DNA of 64,000 nt from Pandoraea pnomenusa (GTDB lineage: Bacteria; Pseudomonadota; Gammaproteobacteria; Burkholderiales; Burkholderiaceae): the NCBI RefSeq assembly GCF_000767615.3, contig NZ_CP009553.3, forward strand, positions 310,001-374,000. The letters run 5' to 3'. A model generated the notes under the pieces. The model was not told the DNA's origin. It worked only from the letters and a program-made list of their open reading frames with translations, and searched no databases. Shown here in pieces: positions 42,066-54,776 of this stretch. The translations under genes were made by a program, and so were the position numbers. How positions within the stretch are numbered: the first letter of the stretch is position 1; the number at the start of each line of letters is the position of its first letter.

Positions 42066-42434
42066 GGCTGTTAGTGGACTCGTGTCAGGTGCGGGGGCGG
42101 CCGCCGAATTTTGGGAGTGTACGAATTCGCCGCAACGAATAAAACGCGTCGGGTGACATCGGATACGCCGGATGCGACAGACCGCCCTGCAGGATTTGAT
42201 AGCTTGATCTCGATCATGCCTGAAGACGGGCCCAAAGCCATCCCGGACATGCGATATGCCGCATACGTTACCCGAAACGCGGGCGCGCTTGCGAGAGGCG
42301 TTGCCGGTCGATCCGGATGAACGCGGCGGGGCGTCTCTCAGCCCGGTCGGCGCAGGTTCGCGGTGGCGCGGTCAGTGCGGTCATGGCGGCAAACCCGCCG
42401 GGAGGCGGCGACCGGTATCGCACCCGGTGTTTCG
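42066..42434. other. Intergenic region, no gene seen
   Basis: These 369 bases between the HAD and MocR genes hold no open frame with recognisable features. Promoter elements for the HAD gene must lie here, but I see no clear consensus. No terminator is obvious for the MocR gene. Confidence 0.4.
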
Positions 42435-43829
42435 TCAGACGACCGCCGCGCGCAGGCTCGGCGGCGCTTCGTGCAACAGGGCCCGCAGGCGCATGAGCGC
42501 GCTGCCCAGACGCTCGGGATCGCGCACGCCGCCGAGCGAGATCCGGATGGCATTGGGACCGTCGGGCAACAGGCAGAAGGCGTCGGCCGGCGTTACCGCC
42601 AGCCCTTCGGCGCGCGCGGCGACTGTCAGCTCGCGCGCGGTCCACGCCGCGGGCAGGGTATGCCATCGATGAATGCCGTGCGCCGGCGCGCTCGCGGCGT
42701 CGCCGAGAATTTCCGCAGCGATCGCCTGGCGCTGGGCGGCGGCTTCCTTCACGCCCTCGAGAATGCGGTCGGCCATGCCGTTGTGAATCCACTGCGTCGC
42801 GAGCCCCGTCATCAACGGAGGCGCCATCAGGGCAAAGGAGTGCAGGGTATTGAGAAAGACGTCGCGATGGCGGGCGTCTGCCAGCCGGAGGTAAGCGGTG
42901 CGCAACCCCGGCGTGAGGCATTTCGACAGCGTGGCCACGTAGTGCACGCGATGCGGTGCGAGACGCGCGAGCGGCGCCGGCGCACCGGGCGCAAGTCGCC
43001 AGTAGGGGTCGTCTTCGATGAACGTCAGGTCGAGGGCCTCTGCCACGTCGAGCAACTCGCGCCGGCGGCGCTCCGGCATGGTGCGGGCCGTCGGGTTCTG
43101 CAACGTCGGGTTCAGATAGACGAGCCGGGCGCCATGCCCGCGCGCCGCCTCGCGCAAAGCGTCAGGCAGCATGCCGTGGTCGTCGGTCGCCACGCCGGCG
43201 AGCCGGCGGCCGAGCGAATGCGCCGCGCCGCGCAAGCCCGGATAGACGATCGGCTCGCACAACACGGTGTCGTCGCGCGCCGTGGTGGCCAGCAGCAGCG
43301 CCGCGAGCGTGGCCTGGGCGCCCGGGCAGACAAGGACGTCCGAAGGCGCCAGCGTGCCCAACATCGGGGCGAGCCACAGCGCGCCAGCCTGGCGGTCCGC
43401 CATGCCGCCTTCGCCCAGTTGATACGCCATGAGCATCGAAGCGTCGGTGTGACGCAGCACCTCGTCGATGCCCTTTTGCAACATCTCGCCGAGAAACAGG
43501 CCGATCGGCGCGGGCGGAATGTTCATTCCCAGATCGAGCACCTGGTCGATCGCGATGCGCGGGGTGCTCACGAAGGTGCCCAGCGGACCACGTCCCTCGA
43601 TGGCATGACGGTCGCGCGCCCGGTTGTAGGCGCGCGTGACCGTGGTGAAATCGATGCCGAGCCACGACGCGAGTTCCCGCTGCGCCGGTAACCGGTCGCC
43701 CGGCCGCAGGCGACCGTCGGCCACGGACTGCTCGATGAAGCTGGCCAGACGCAGGTAGCGAGGCCCCTTTCCCGTGCTCAAAGCGGGTTTCCAGAAGGTG
43801 GCGCGCAGGGTGTCGTGAGAGGCGTCCAT
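42435..43829 (-). CDS. MocR/PdxR-type GntR regulator with aminotransferase domain
   Basis: This 464-residue fusion has an N-terminal GntR winged HTH (about residues 20-90: 'LASFIEQSVADGRLRPGDRL', 'PAQRELASWLGIDFTTVTRA') joined to a class I aminotransferase-like domain. The PLP site is in 'VATLSKCLTPGLRTAYLRLA'; 'YLNPTLQNPTARTMPERRR' and 'FIEDDPYWRLAPG' also fit. MocR proteins usually sense PLP or an amino acid adduct and control a neighbouring gene. Here the next gene is the str operon with a strong promoter of its own, so the target is unclear. The start at 43829 gives the conserved N-terminus. Confidence 0.9.
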   Translation of the reverse strand: MDASHDTLRATFWKPALSTGKGPRYLRLASFIEQSVADGRLRPGDRLPAQRELASWLGIDFTTVTRAYNRARDRHAIEGRGPLGTFVSTPRIAIDQVLDLGMNIPPAPIGLFLGEMLQKGIDEVLRHTDASMLMAYQLGEGGMADRQAGALWLAPMLGTLAPSDVLVCPGAQATLAALLLATTARDDTVLCEPIVYPGLRGAAHSLGRRLAGVATDDHGMLPDALREAARGHGARLVYLNPTLQNPTARTMPERRRRELLDVAEALDLTFIEDDPYWRLAPGAPAPLARLAPHRVHYVATLSKCLTPGLRTAYLRLADARHRDVFLNTLHSFALMAPPLMTGLATQWIHNGMADRILEGVKEAAAQRQAIAAEILGDAASAPAHGIHRWHTLPAAWTARELTVAARAEGLAVTPADAFCLLPDGPNAIRISLGGVRDPERLGSALMRLRALLHEAPPSLRAAVV

Positions 43830-44055
43830 GGCGATGTCCGGCTTATGTATGGAGAAAATTGTGAAAATTTCCGATGCGTGAAGTGTAGTTTGCATACATG
43901 CGGGTCGCAAGGCTTGCATTCGCGAGAGCTGACCGCATCTCGTGACGGGGCCGGGGCGGCCCATGTATCGCCGCGGCGTTGCGGGTCCTGCCGGCAGGGG
44001 TATCAAGAGCCGTTAACAATCAACGACTTACGAAGCGATTCCCTGGGCTATTGCA
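43830..44055. other. Upstream region of the str operon and MocR gene
   Basis: This spacer separates the divergent MocR gene and the str promoter. It contains several AT-rich stretches but no gene that I can support. MocR operators often lie in such places, but I could not identify direct repeats with confidence. Confidence 0.4.
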
Positions 44056-44084
44056 TTGACACTTGCAATGGTCCCATGTATAGT
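44056..44084 (+). promoter_or_regulatory. Sigma-70 promoter of the str operon
   Basis: TTGACA (44056-44061), a 17-base spacer and TATAGT (44079-44084) make a near-consensus promoter. The predicted start is about 44091, leaving an untranslated leader of about 158 bases before rpsL. Confidence 0.88.
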
Positions 44085-44248
44085 CGCAGGCTCCGGTTTT
44101 TCCGGCGGTATGCGCGTGTCCAATGCAAAGTGCTTATGCATCAAGGGTTTGGATGCGGGTAATCCGCAAGGGTGATCGGAGATTTGCAGTGAAGTTGCAT
44201 GGAGGTCCGCCTTGGCTTTCATGCTTTTGACACATTTAGGAAATCACA

Positions 44249-44623
44249 ATGCCAACGATTAACCAATTGGTCCGCAAGCCGCGCACCTCTGCTCAGATCA
44301 AGAGCAAGAGCCCGGCCCTGCAGGACTGCCCGCAGCGTCGCGGCGTGTGCACCCGTGTGTACACCACGACGCCGAAGAAGCCGAACTCCGCACTGCGTAA
44401 GGTTGCCAAGGTGCGCCTGACGAACGGTTTCGAAGTCATCTCGTACATCGGCGGTGAAGGCCACAACCTGCAGGAACACTCGGTCGTGCTGATCCGCGGC
44501 GGTCGTGTGAAGGACTTGCCGGGTGTGCGTTACCACATGGTGCGCGGTAGCCTCGACACGCAAGGCGTCAAGGACCGTAAGCAGGCCCGTTCGAAGTACG
44601 GCGCGAAGCGTCCGAAGGCCTAA
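44249..44623 (+). CDS. rpsL: 30S ribosomal protein S12
   Basis: S12 sits at the decoding centre and affects accuracy. The 124-residue sequence is complete. Lys43 (in '[19 protein letters not shown]') and Lys88 (in '[15 protein letters not shown]') are wild type, so no streptomycin-resistance substitution is present at these positions; Asp89, the usual methylthiolation site, is present. It is the first gene of the str operon, 158 bases or so after the promoter, and rpsG follows after a 126-base gap. Confidence 0.98.
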   Translation: MPTINQLVRKPRTSAQIKSKSPALQDCPQRRGVCTRVYTTTPKKPNSALRKVAKVRLTNGFEVISYIGGEGHNLQEHSVVLIRGGRVKDLPGVRYHMVRGSLDTQGVKDRKQARSKYGAKRPKA

Positions 44624-44749
44624 GCGGCTGAGCGGATATACGTTCGGTGATGGTGGTACATCGTCACTGAGTAAGTGGTCACTCGGCCAGGTGCTGGCTA
44701 GTAGGTGGCCTGGAGCGAAGCTCCAACTGAATCAATCAAGGAAGAAATC

Positions 44750-45220
44750 ATGCCGCGTCGTCGCGAAGTCCCCAAGCGCGAAGTGTTGCCCGATCCGAAG
44801 TTCGGCAACGTTGAAGTCGCTAAATTCATGAACGTGCTCATGCTTGCCGGCAAGAAGTCGGTTGCGGAGCGCATCGTTTATGGTGCTTTCGAGCAGATCC
44901 AAACCAAGGCGGGCAAGGATCCGCTGGAAGTCTTCAACACCGCTCTCGGCAACGTGAAGCCGGTGGTTGAAGTCAAGAGCCGCCGCGTTGGCGGTGCAAA
45001 CTATCAGGTTCCGGTCGAAGTGCGTCCGTCGCGTCGTATGGCATTGGCGATGCGTTGGTTGCGTGAGGCCGCGAAAAAGCGTAGCGAGAAGTCGATGGCC
45101 CTGCGCCTGGCAGGTGAGCTGATCGAGGCCTCGGAAGGCCGTGGCGGCGCCATGAAGAAGCGTGACGAAGTTCACCGCATGGCCGAAGCCAACAAGGCAT
45201 TCTCGCACTTCCGCTTCTGA
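44750..45220 (+). CDS. rpsG: 30S ribosomal protein S7
   Basis: S7 nucleates assembly of the 30S head and in E. coli represses the str mRNA. The 156-residue protein begins '[20 protein letters not shown]' and keeps the family pattern through '[20 protein letters not shown]' to '[15 protein letters not shown]'. ATG 44750 after AAGGAAG is the conserved start; an upstream in-frame codon at 44705 is rejected. The 126-base rpsL-rpsG spacer is where the S7 target lies in E. coli. Confidence 0.98.
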   Translation: MPRRREVPKREVLPDPKFGNVEVAKFMNVLMLAGKKSVAERIVYGAFEQIQTKAGKDPLEVFNTALGNVKPVVEVKSRRVGGANYQVPVEVRPSRRMALAMRWLREAAKKRSEKSMALRLAGELIEASEGRGGAMKKRDEVHRMAEANKAFSHFRF

Positions 45221-45337
45221 CGCTGGCAAGCAGTACCTAGAGCAGAAACCGGGGCGGGTGCGCATGAGAAATTGCGCCTCGCCCGTTTGTGTTAGTAGCC
45301 CCCTCAAAAATGGCGGCTACATTGAAAGAGGCTTAAA

Positions 45338-47440
<2,103 letters not shown>

Positions 47441-47451
47441 TTGAATTGTCA

Positions 47452-47478
47452 GGTGTCTGCATCGGGTGATGCAGCACC
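47452..47478 (+). promoter_or_regulatory. Hairpin in the fusA-tuf spacer
   Basis: GGTG-T-CTGCATC (47452-47463) pairs with GATGCAG-CACC (47468-47478): 11 bp with one bulged T and a GGGT loop. No T run follows, so it is not a terminator. It may mark an RNA processing or stability site ahead of tuf. Confidence 0.5.
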
Positions 47479-47523
47479 TTACGCATTGTTTAAATCGTCT
47501 ATTCAGTATCTGAGGATTCGGAA

Positions 47524-48732
<1,209 letters not shown>

Positions 48733-48748
48733 TTCGCGGATTCGATGG

Positions 48749-48776
48749 AACGGGCGCCGGTTCGCCGGCGCCTGTT
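48749..48776 (+). terminator. Attenuator-like hairpin between tuf and rpsJ
   Basis: GGCGCCGG (48753-48760) pairs with CCGGCGCC (48765-48772) around TTCG; outer bases extend the stem to about 12 bp with one G-T pair. Only a short TGTTT follows, so termination is probably partial. Confidence 0.6.
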
Positions 48777-48851
48777 TCAGAAATGTCTGTTTGCTCTTTG
48801 TGATGTACCCGGCACCCGAACGAGGGCTGCCACGCTCTTTGGAGAATTTCC

Positions 48852-49163
48852 ATGCAGAACCAGAAGATCCGCATTCGCCTGAAGGCTTTCGACTACCGCC
48901 TGATCGACCAGTCGGCCGCCGAAATCGTTGAGACCGCCAAGCGCACCGGCGCCATCGTCAAGGGCCCGGTGCCCCTGCCGACGCGCATCGAGCGTTTCGA
49001 CATCCTGCGTTCGCCGCACGTCAACAAGACGTCGCGCGACCAGCTCGAGATCCGCACGCACCAGCGCCTGATGGACATCGTCGATCCGACCGACAAGACG
49101 GTCGATGCGCTGATGAAGCTCGACCTGCCGGCTGGCGTCGACGTCGAAATCAAGCTGCAGTAA
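48852..49163 (+). CDS. rpsJ: 30S ribosomal protein S10
   Basis: S10 (NusE) is part of the 30S head and also binds NusB and NusG in antitermination. The 103 residues begin '[20 protein letters not shown]' and contain '[20 protein letters not shown]' and '[20 protein letters not shown]'. It follows tuf by 119 bases, and unlike E. coli it is cut off from rplC by a strong terminator (49188) and a new promoter (49242). Confidence 0.98.
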   Translation: MQNQKIRIRLKAFDYRLIDQSAAEIVETAKRTGAIVKGPVPLPTRIERFDILRSPHVNKTSRDQLEIRTHQRLMDIVDPTDKTVDALMKLDLPAGVDVEIKLQ

Positions 49164-49187
49164 GGCTTGCGAGCGACTTTGCTCTTG

Positions 49188-49222
49188 AAAGCCCCGCCAA
49201 TGCTGAACCGGCGGGGCTTTTG
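49188..49222 (+). terminator. Rho-independent terminator after rpsJ
   Basis: AAAGCCCCGCC (49188-49198) pairs perfectly with GGCGGGGCTTT (49210-49220), followed by TTGTTA. It ends the str transcript after rpsJ. Confidence 0.9.
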
Positions 49223-49241
49223 TTATGCGATTTAGCAACAC

Positions 49242-49270
49242 TTGTCAAGCGATAAAGGCTCGTCTATAAT
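49242..49270 (+). promoter_or_regulatory. Promoter of the S10 operon body (rplC onward)
   Basis: TTGTCA (49242-49247), a 17-base spacer and a perfect TATAAT (49265-49270). Predicted start near 49277, about 92 bases before rplC. This leader is a possible site for L4 control. Confidence 0.87.
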
Positions 49271-49368
49271 GTCGGGCTCAAGTGTAGTTTTGAAAAGATG
49301 GCCCACGTCCGTGGACCATCCTTTTGTCATTTAGCCCCGGCCAATCGCAGTCGGGAATGGAGAAAATC

Positions 49369-50025
49369 ATGAGCCTTGGCCTTGCCGGTCGCAAGGTTGG
49401 CATGACGCGTATTTTCACGGAAGACGGTGATTCGATCCCCGTTACCGTGATCGACGTGTCTAACAACCGTGTGACGCAAATCAAGACGGATGAAACGGAC
49501 GGCTACACCGCCGTTCAAGTCACTTTCGGTAAGCGTCGCGCCACGCGCGTGACCAAAGCCGCCGCTGGCCACTTCGCGAAAGCGGGTGTCGAAGCCGGTG
49601 AAATCCTCAAAGAGTTCCGCGTTGACGCCGCCAAAGCTGCAGAGCTGAAGGTGGGCGACGTTGTGAGCACCGATCTGTTCCAGGTGGGCCAGAAGGTCGA
49701 CGTGCAAGGCGTGTCGATCGGTAAGGGCTACGCCGGTACCATCAAGCGTTACAACTTCGGTTCGGGCCGCGCATCGCACGGTAACTCGCGTTCGCACAAC
49801 GTTCCGGGTTCGATCGGTATGGCGCAGGATCCGGGTCGTGTGTTCCCGGGTAAGCGCATGACGGGTCACCTGGGTGACGTTACGACCACGGTGCAGAATC
49901 TCGTGATCGCGCGTATTGACGCTGAACGTGGCCTGATCTTCGTGAAGGGTGCCATTCCTGGCGCCAACGAAGGCAAGGTTTTCGTGACCTCGGCTGTCAA
50001 GGCCAAACTCGCGAAGGGAGCGTAA
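49369..50025 (+). CDS. rplC: 50S ribosomal protein L3
   Basis: L3 initiates 50S assembly near the peptidyl transferase centre. The 218-residue product begins '[20 protein letters not shown]' and includes the long central loop '[20 protein letters not shown]' with the Gln (in '[15 protein letters not shown]') methylated in E. coli. ATG 49369 after GGAGAAA is the conserved start; an in-frame codon 45 bases upstream is rejected. Stop and next start are two bases apart (rplD 50028). Confidence 0.97.
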   Translation: MSLGLAGRKVGMTRIFTEDGDSIPVTVIDVSNNRVTQIKTDETDGYTAVQVTFGKRRATRVTKAAAGHFAKAGVEAGEILKEFRVDAAKAAELKVGDVVSTDLFQVGQKVDVQGVSIGKGYAGTIKRYNFGSGRASHGNSRSHNVPGSIGMAQDPGRVFPGKRMTGHLGDVTTTVQNLVIARIDAERGLIFVKGAIPGANEGKVFVTSAVKAKLAKGA

Positions 50026-50027
50026 CA

Positions 50028-50648
50028 ATGGAACTGAAGCTCCTGAATGAGCAAGGTCAGGAAGGCGCTGCTGTCAACGCGTCGGACGTCGTGTTCGGCC
50101 GTGACTACAACGAAGCGCTGATCCATCAGGTCGTGGTGGCTTACCAAGCCAACGCCCGTAGCGGCAATCGTGCGCAGAAAGACCGTGAACAGGTCAAGCA
50201 CACGACGAAGAAGCCGTGGCGTCAGAAGGGTACGGGCCGTGCTCGTGCCGGTATGTCGTCGAGCCCGCTGTGGCGCGGCGGTGGCCGTATCTTCCCGAAT
50301 TCGCCGGAAGAGAACTTCACCCACAAGGTCAACAAGAAGATGTACCGCGCCGGTGTGTGCTCGATTCTGTCGCAGCTCGCCCGTGAAGGTCGTCTGTCGG
50401 TCGTCGAGGACATCAAGCTGGATGCTCCGAAGACCAAACTGCTCGCTGAAAAGATCAAGGCCATGGGTCTTGAGTCGGTGCTGCTGATCACGGATAGCGT
50501 GGACGAGAACCTGTTCCTGGCCTCGCGCAATCTGGCTCACGTTGCCGTCACCGAGCCGCGTTTCGCCGACCCGCTGTCGCTCATCTACTTCAAGAAGGTG
50601 CTGCTGACGAAGGGCGCGATCGCCAAGATTGAGGAGATGCTGTCATGA
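50028..50648 (+). CDS. rplD: 50S ribosomal protein L4
   Basis: L4 lines the nascent-peptide exit tunnel and in E. coli also regulates the S10 operon. The 206-residue protein shows the tunnel-loop pattern '[20 protein letters not shown]' and '[20 protein letters not shown]'. Its end overlaps the rplW start by four bases (ATGA at 50645), a sign of translational coupling. Confidence 0.97.
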   Translation: MELKLLNEQGQEGAAVNASDVVFGRDYNEALIHQVVVAYQANARSGNRAQKDREQVKHTTKKPWRQKGTGRARAGMSSSPLWRGGGRIFPNSPEENFTHKVNKKMYRAGVCSILSQLAREGRLSVVEDIKLDAPKTKLLAEKIKAMGLESVLLITDSVDENLFLASRNLAHVAVTEPRFADPLSLIYFKKVLLTKGAIAKIEEMLS

Positions 50649-50959
50649 GCGACGTGCGTAAAAACGACCATCGTCTGTACCAGGTCCTGCTCGCGCCGGT
50701 GATCTCCGAAAAGGCGACGCTGGTGGCTGACAAGAATGAACAAGTGGTGTTCCAAGTTGCACGCGACGCGAACAAGCAAGAAGTGAAGGCTGCGGTTGAG
50801 CTTCTCTTCAAGGTTGAAGTCGAGTCGGTGCAGATCCTGAACCGCAAGGGCAAGCAAAAGCGCTTTGGCCGCTTCATGGGTCGTCGCGACCACGAGAAGA
50901 AGGCCTACGTCAGCCTGAAGCCGGGTCAGGAAATCAATTTTGAAGCGGAGGCCAAGTAA
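50645..50959 (+). CDS. rplW: 50S ribosomal protein L23
   Basis: L23 sits at the tunnel exit and is the docking site for trigger factor and SRP. The 104 residues include '[20 protein letters not shown]', '[20 protein letters not shown]' and '[20 protein letters not shown]'. Begins inside the stop of rplD and ends two bases before rplB. Confidence 0.97.
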   Translation: MSDVRKNDHRLYQVLLAPVISEKATLVADKNEQVVFQVARDANKQEVKAAVELLFKVEVESVQILNRKGKQKRFGRFMGRRDHEKKAYVSLKPGQEINFEAEAK

Positions 50960-50961
50960 TC

Positions 50962-51792
50962 ATGGCACTCGTCAAAACGAAACCGACGTCGCCGGGCCGC
51001 CGTTCGCTGGTCAAGGTCGTCAACAAGGATCTGCACAAGGGCAAGCCGTTCGCCCCGCTGCTCGATACCAAGAGCAAGACCGCTGGCCGTAACAACAACG
51101 GTCACATCACCACCCGTCACATGGGTGGCGGTCACAAGCAGCACTACCGTATCGTCGATTTCCGTCGCAACAAGGACGGCATCACGGCGAAGGTCGAGCG
51201 CCTGGAATACGATCCGAACCGCAGCGCGAACATCGCACTGTTGTGCTACGCCGACGGCGAGCGTCGTTACATTCTTGCACCGAAGGGCATGACCGTCGGC
51301 CAGCAAGTGGTGAGCGGCTCGGAAGCGCCGATCAAGGCTGGCAACACGCTGCCGATCCGCAACATTCCGGTCGGTACGACGATTCACGGCATCGAACTGC
51401 AGCCGGGCAAGGGTGCGCAGATCGCGCGCGCTGCCGGTACGTCCGCAATGCTGCTGGCTCGCGAAGGCACGTACGCTCAAGTGCGTCTGCGTTCGGGTGA
51501 AGTCCGTCGCGTGCACATCGAGTGCCGCGCCACCATCGGTGAAGTCGGCAACGAAGAGCACAGCCTGCGCCAACTGGGCAAGGCCGGTGCGAAGCGTTGG
51601 CGCGGTATTCGCCCGACCGTTCGCGGTGTGGCGATGAACCCGGTGGATCACCCGCACGGTGGTGGTGAAGGTCGTACGGCTGCTGGTCGTCATCCGGTCA
51701 GCCCGTGGGGTCAGCATACCAAGGGTAAGCGTACCCGCTCGACCAAGCGCACCGACAGCATGATCGTTCAGCGTCGCGGCAAGAAGCGTTAA
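50962..51792 (+). CDS. rplB: 50S ribosomal protein L2
   Basis: L2 is a primary 23S rRNA-binding protein required for peptidyl transferase activity. The 276-residue protein has '[20 protein letters not shown]' near the N-terminus and the highly conserved '[20 protein letters not shown]' loop with the essential His. Length is normal for the family. Thirteen bases separate it from rpsS. Confidence 0.98.
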   Translation: MALVKTKPTSPGRRSLVKVVNKDLHKGKPFAPLLDTKSKTAGRNNNGHITTRHMGGGHKQHYRIVDFRRNKDGITAKVERLEYDPNRSANIALLCYADGERRYILAPKGMTVGQQVVSGSEAPIKAGNTLPIRNIPVGTTIHGIELQPGKGAQIARAAGTSAMLLAREGTYAQVRLRSGEVRRVHIECRATIGEVGNEEHSLRQLGKAGAKRWRGIRPTVRGVAMNPVDHPHGGGEGRTAAGRHPVSPWGQHTKGKRTRSTKRTDSMIVQRRGKKR

Positions 51793-51805
51793 TTGGAGCT
51801 AGCAA

Positions 51806-52081
51806 ATGACTCGTTCTGTTAAAAAAGGTCCGTTTTGCGACGCTCATCTGCTGAAGAAAGTGGAAGCGGCAGCTGCATCGCGTGACAAGAAGCCGATCAA
51901 GACCTGGTCGCGTCGTTCGACCGTCCTGCCCGATTTCATCGGCCTGACGATCGCTGTGCACAATGGCCGTCAACACGTGCCGGTGTACGTGACGGAAAAC
52001 ATGGTCGGCCACAAGCTGGGTGAGTTCGCGCTCACCCGTACCTTCAAGGGCCATGCGGCCGACAAGAAGGCGAAGAAATAA
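51806..52081 (+). CDS. rpsS: 30S ribosomal protein S19
   Basis: S19 forms a complex with S13 in the 30S head near the A-site tRNA. The 91 residues contain '[20 protein letters not shown]', '[20 protein letters not shown]' and '[20 protein letters not shown]', all typical. Ten bases separate it from rplV. Confidence 0.98.
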   Translation: MTRSVKKGPFCDAHLLKKVEAAAASRDKKPIKTWSRRSTVLPDFIGLTIAVHNGRQHVPVYVTENMVGHKLGEFALTRTFKGHAADKKAKK

Positions 52082-52091
52082 GGGGCCGATC

Positions 52092-52421
52092 ATGGAAGTG
52101 AAAGCAATTCATCGCGGTGCCCGTATCTCGGCGCAGAAGACGCGTCTGGTCGCTGACCAGATCCGCGGCCTGCCGCTGGAGCGTGCGCTCAATGTCCTGA
52201 CCTTCTCGCCGAAGAAGGCCGCGGTCATCATCAAGAAGGTGCTGGAGTCGGCAATCGCCAACGCCGAGCACAACGAAGGTGCTGACATCGACGAACTGCG
52301 CGTCAAGGGCATTTACGTCGACAAGGCGACCTCGCTCAAGCGTTTCACCGCGCGCGCCAAGGGCCGTGGTAATCGCATCGAGAAGCAAACCTGTCACATC
52401 ACTGTGACGCTGGGCAACTAA
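52092..52421 (+). CDS. rplV: 50S ribosomal protein L22
   Basis: L22 contributes a beta-hairpin to the exit tunnel. The 109-residue protein starts '[20 protein letters not shown]' and ends in the hairpin-bearing '[20 protein letters not shown]' region; no deletion of the macrolide-linked loop is seen. ATG 52092 is the family start; the frame is open further upstream within rpsS. Nine bases precede rpsC. Confidence 0.97.
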   Translation: MEVKAIHRGARISAQKTRLVADQIRGLPLERALNVLTFSPKKAAVIIKKVLESAIANAEHNEGADIDELRVKGIYVDKATSLKRFTARAKGRGNRIEKQTCHITVTLGN

Positions 52422-52430
52422 GGGGTCACG

Positions 52431-53234
52431 ATGGGACAGAAAATTCATCCGACTGGCTTCCGTCTGGCTGTCAGCCGTAACTGGGCTTCGCGTTGGTACG
52501 CCAACAACCAGAATTTCGCGCAAATGCTGAAGGAAGACATCGGCGTTCGCGAATATCTGAAGAAGAAGCTGAAGAACGCTTCGGTCGGCCGCGTGGTCAT
52601 CGAACGTCCGGCCAAGAATGCCCGCATCACGATTTTCAGCTCGCGTCCGGGCGTTGTGATCGGCAAGAAGGGCGAGGACATCGAGATCCTCAAGGCTGAG
52701 CTGCAGAAGCGCATGGGCGTGCCCGTGCACGTGAACATCGAGGAAATCCGCAAGCCGGAAACCGATGCGCAGCTGATCGCCGATTCGATCGCTCAGCAGC
52801 TCGAGCGCCGTATCATGTTCCGTCGCGCAATGAAGCGTGCGATGCAGAACGCGATGCGTCTGGGTGCCCAGGGCATCAAGATCATGAGCGCCGGCCGTCT
52901 GAACGGCATCGAAATCGCCCGTACCGAGTGGTATCGCGAAGGCCGTGTGCCCCTGCACACCCTGCGCGCCGACATCGACTACGCAACCTCGGAAGCGAAG
53001 ACGACCTACGGCATCATCGGTATCAAGGTGTGGGTGTACAAGGGTGACACGCTGGGCCGCAACGACGCTCCGGTGGCTGAAGAGCCGGCGGAAGAAAAGC
53101 GTCCGCGCCGCAACGCGCGTCCGGGCGACCGCCGCCCCCGTCGTGACGATGCTGGCGACAAGGCCGGCGCGAAGCGCGGTGGTGCACGCCGCCCGGCTGG
53201 CAAGCCTGAAGGCGACGCCAAGACTGGAGAATAA
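52431..53234 (+). CDS. rpsC: 30S ribosomal protein S3
   Basis: S3 lines the mRNA entry channel and has a KH domain ('[20 protein letters not shown]', about residues 64-83). The 267-residue protein is longer than the 233 of E. coli because of a C-terminal tail of about 50 residues rich in Arg, Lys, Asp, Gly and Pro ('[20 protein letters not shown]' and on). The core ends in '[14 protein letters not shown]'. The tail is likely disordered and may bind RNA; its role is not known. It ends two bases before rplP. Confidence 0.97.
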   Translation: MGQKIHPTGFRLAVSRNWASRWYANNQNFAQMLKEDIGVREYLKKKLKNASVGRVVIERPAKNARITIFSSRPGVVIGKKGEDIEILKAELQKRMGVPVHVNIEEIRKPETDAQLIADSIAQQLERRIMFRRAMKRAMQNAMRLGAQGIKIMSAGRLNGIEIARTEWYREGRVPLHTLRADIDYATSEAKTTYGIIGIKVWVYKGDTLGRNDAPVAEEPAEEKRPRRNARPGDRRPRRDDAGDKAGAKRGGARRPAGKPEGDAKTGE

Positions 53235-53236
53235 TC

Positions 53237-53653
53237 ATGCTGCAACCGAAACGCAGAAAGTATCGCAAAGAGCAGAAGGGCCGTAACACTGGCGTCGCCA
53301 CCCGTGGCAACGAAGTGTCGTTCGGCGAATTCGGCCTGAAGGCGGTCGGTCGTGGTCGTCTGACGGCTCGTCAAATCGAAGCCGCGCGTCGCGCCATGAC
53401 TCGCCACATCAAGCGCGGTGGCCGTATCTGGATCCGTATCTTCCCGGACAAGCCGATCTCGCAAAAGCCGGCAGAAGTGCGTATGGGTAACGGTAAGGGT
53501 AACCCGGAGTACTACGTCGCCGAGATTCAACCGGGCAAGATGCTGTACGAAATGGACGGTGTGGATGAAGCGCTGGCGCGCGAGGCGTTCCGCCTGGCCG
53601 CAGCCAAGCTGCCGATTCAGACGACGTTCTTCGTGCGTCGCCTTGGCGCCTGA
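53237..53653 (+). CDS. rplP: 50S ribosomal protein L16
   Basis: L16 organises the A site of the 50S subunit. The 138-residue protein has '[20 protein letters not shown]' at the N-terminus, the conserved '[20 protein letters not shown]' helix-turn and '[20 protein letters not shown]' with the Arg region hydroxylated in E. coli. It is followed by rpmC after 14 bases. Confidence 0.98.
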   Translation: MLQPKRRKYRKEQKGRNTGVATRGNEVSFGEFGLKAVGRGRLTARQIEAARRAMTRHIKRGGRIWIRIFPDKPISQKPAEVRMGNGKGNPEYYVAEIQPGKMLYEMDGVDEALAREAFRLAAAKLPIQTTFFVRRLGA

Positions 53654-53667
53654 AGGGAGAATTTGAA

Positions 53668-53862
53668 ATGAAAGCATCCGAACTTCGTGCCAAGGATGTC
53701 GACGGCCTGAACAAGGAACTGTCGGATCTGTTGAAGGCCCAATTCGGTCTTCGCATGCAAGCGGGCACCCAACAGCTGAGCAACACCAGCCAGCTGAAGA
53801 AGGTGCGCAAGGACATCGCGCGTGTGCGTACCGTGTTGACTGAGAAGGCGAGCCAGAAATGA
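53668..53862 (+). CDS. rpmC: 50S ribosomal protein L29
   Basis: L29 is a small helical protein at the tunnel exit. The 64 residues ('[20 protein letters not shown]' and on, with '[20 protein letters not shown]') match the family and length. The ATG follows GGAGAA. Its stop overlaps the rpsQ start by four bases (ATGA at 53859), so the two are translationally coupled. Confidence 0.97.
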   Translation: MKASELRAKDVDGLNKELSDLLKAQFGLRMQAGTQQLSNTSQLKKVRKDIARVRTVLTEKASQK

Positions 53863-54131
53863 ACGATACCGCTAAGACCTCGCTGAAGCGTACCCTGGTG
53901 GGTAAGGTTGTCAGCGACAAGATGGACAAGACGGTTACCGTGCTGGTCGAGCGTCAAATGAAGCACCCGCTCTACGGCAAGTACATCGTGCGTTCGAAGA
54001 AGTACCACGCGCACGACGAGACCAACCAGTACAAGGAAGGCGATACGGTCGAGATTCAAGAATCCCGTCCGCTGTCGAAGACCAAGGCCTGGACGGTTTC
54101 CCGTCTCGTGGAAGCTGCCCGCATCATCTAA
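53859..54131 (+). CDS. rpsQ: 30S ribosomal protein S17
   Basis: S17 binds 16S rRNA early in assembly. The 90-residue protein has '[20 protein letters not shown]' and the OB-fold strand pattern '[20 protein letters not shown]'. It is the last gene of the S10 transcription unit here; a 265-base gap with a new promoter follows. Confidence 0.97.
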   Translation: MNDTAKTSLKRTLVGKVVSDKMDKTVTVLVERQMKHPLYGKYIVRSKKYHAHDETNQYKEGDTVEIQESRPLSKTKAWTVSRLVEAARII

Positions 54132-54155
54132 GGCACGCTGAAGCGAAGGCTTGAC

Positions 54156-54193
54156 TTGCAAGTCCGGAATTATCATTGTATAATTCCGGACTT
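54156..54193 (+). promoter_or_regulatory. spc operon promoter embedded in a perfect palindrome
   Basis: TTGCAA (54156-54161), a 17-base spacer and TATAAT (54179-54184) form a promoter. A perfect 14-bp inverted repeat, AAGTCCGGAATTAT (54160-54173) and its complement (54180-54193) with a 6-base gap, covers the spacer and -10 box, and TT follows. The repeat could be an operator or double as a terminator for rpsQ transcripts. Confidence 0.75.
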
Positions 54194-54396
54194 TCCGCTT
54201 CTTTCGCCAAAACCGGTCTTTGGTTTCGCAAGGAAGTGGATGGCTTCCGAGGCCGATTCGTATCCTCTGCGAGTCTGGTTGAGGTAGCAAAGTTGTCCAC
54301 TTTTGAACGACTCAACCCAAACGGCACCCTTTGGTGCTGACGGGGACCAAGACTGACCGACATGTATGTGTCGGATTAAGTTGGGAAGATAACACC

Positions 54397-54765
54397 ATGA
54401 TTCAAACTGAAACCCGGCTCGAAGTAGCCGACAACACCGGTGCGCGCGAAGTGATGTGCATCAAGGTGCTGGGCGGCTCCAAGCGTCGCTACGCCGGCAT
54501 TGGCGACATCATCAAGGTCAGCGTGAAGGATGCTGCCCCGCGTGGTCGCGTCAAGAAGGGCGAAATCTACAACGCAGTGGTCGTGCGCACCGCCAAGGGC
54601 GTGCGTCGCCAGGACGGCTCGCTGGTCAAATTCGACGGCAACGCCGCCGTGCTGCTCAACACCAAGCTCGAGCCGATCGGCACCCGTATCTTCGGGCCGG
54701 TTACGCGTGAACTGCGTACCGAACGCTTCATGAAGATCGTGTCGCTGGCCCCGGAAGTGCTGTAA
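54397..54765 (+). CDS. rplN: 50S ribosomal protein L14
   Basis: L14 lies at the subunit interface and binds the silencing factor RsfS. The 122 residues begin '[20 protein letters not shown]' and include '[20 protein letters not shown]' and '[13 protein letters not shown]'. ATG 54397 gives the family start; the open frame upstream to 54331 is non-coding leader. It is the first gene of the spc operon, about 205 bases after the predicted transcription start. Confidence 0.98.
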   Translation: MIQTETRLEVADNTGAREVMCIKVLGGSKRRYAGIGDIIKVSVKDAAPRGRVKKGEIYNAVVVRTAKGVRRQDGSLVKFDGNAAVLLNTKLEPIGTRIFGPVTRELRTERFMKIVSLAPEVL

Positions 54766-54776
54766 GGAGCCGACAC

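Noticed and set aside
44249..44623. Streptomycin-resistance substitution in S12 and rifampicin-resistance change in rpoB
   Set aside because: Lys43 and Lys88 of S12 are wild type. The rifampicin pocket differs from E. coli only at a Thr for Asn position not known to me as a resistance change.
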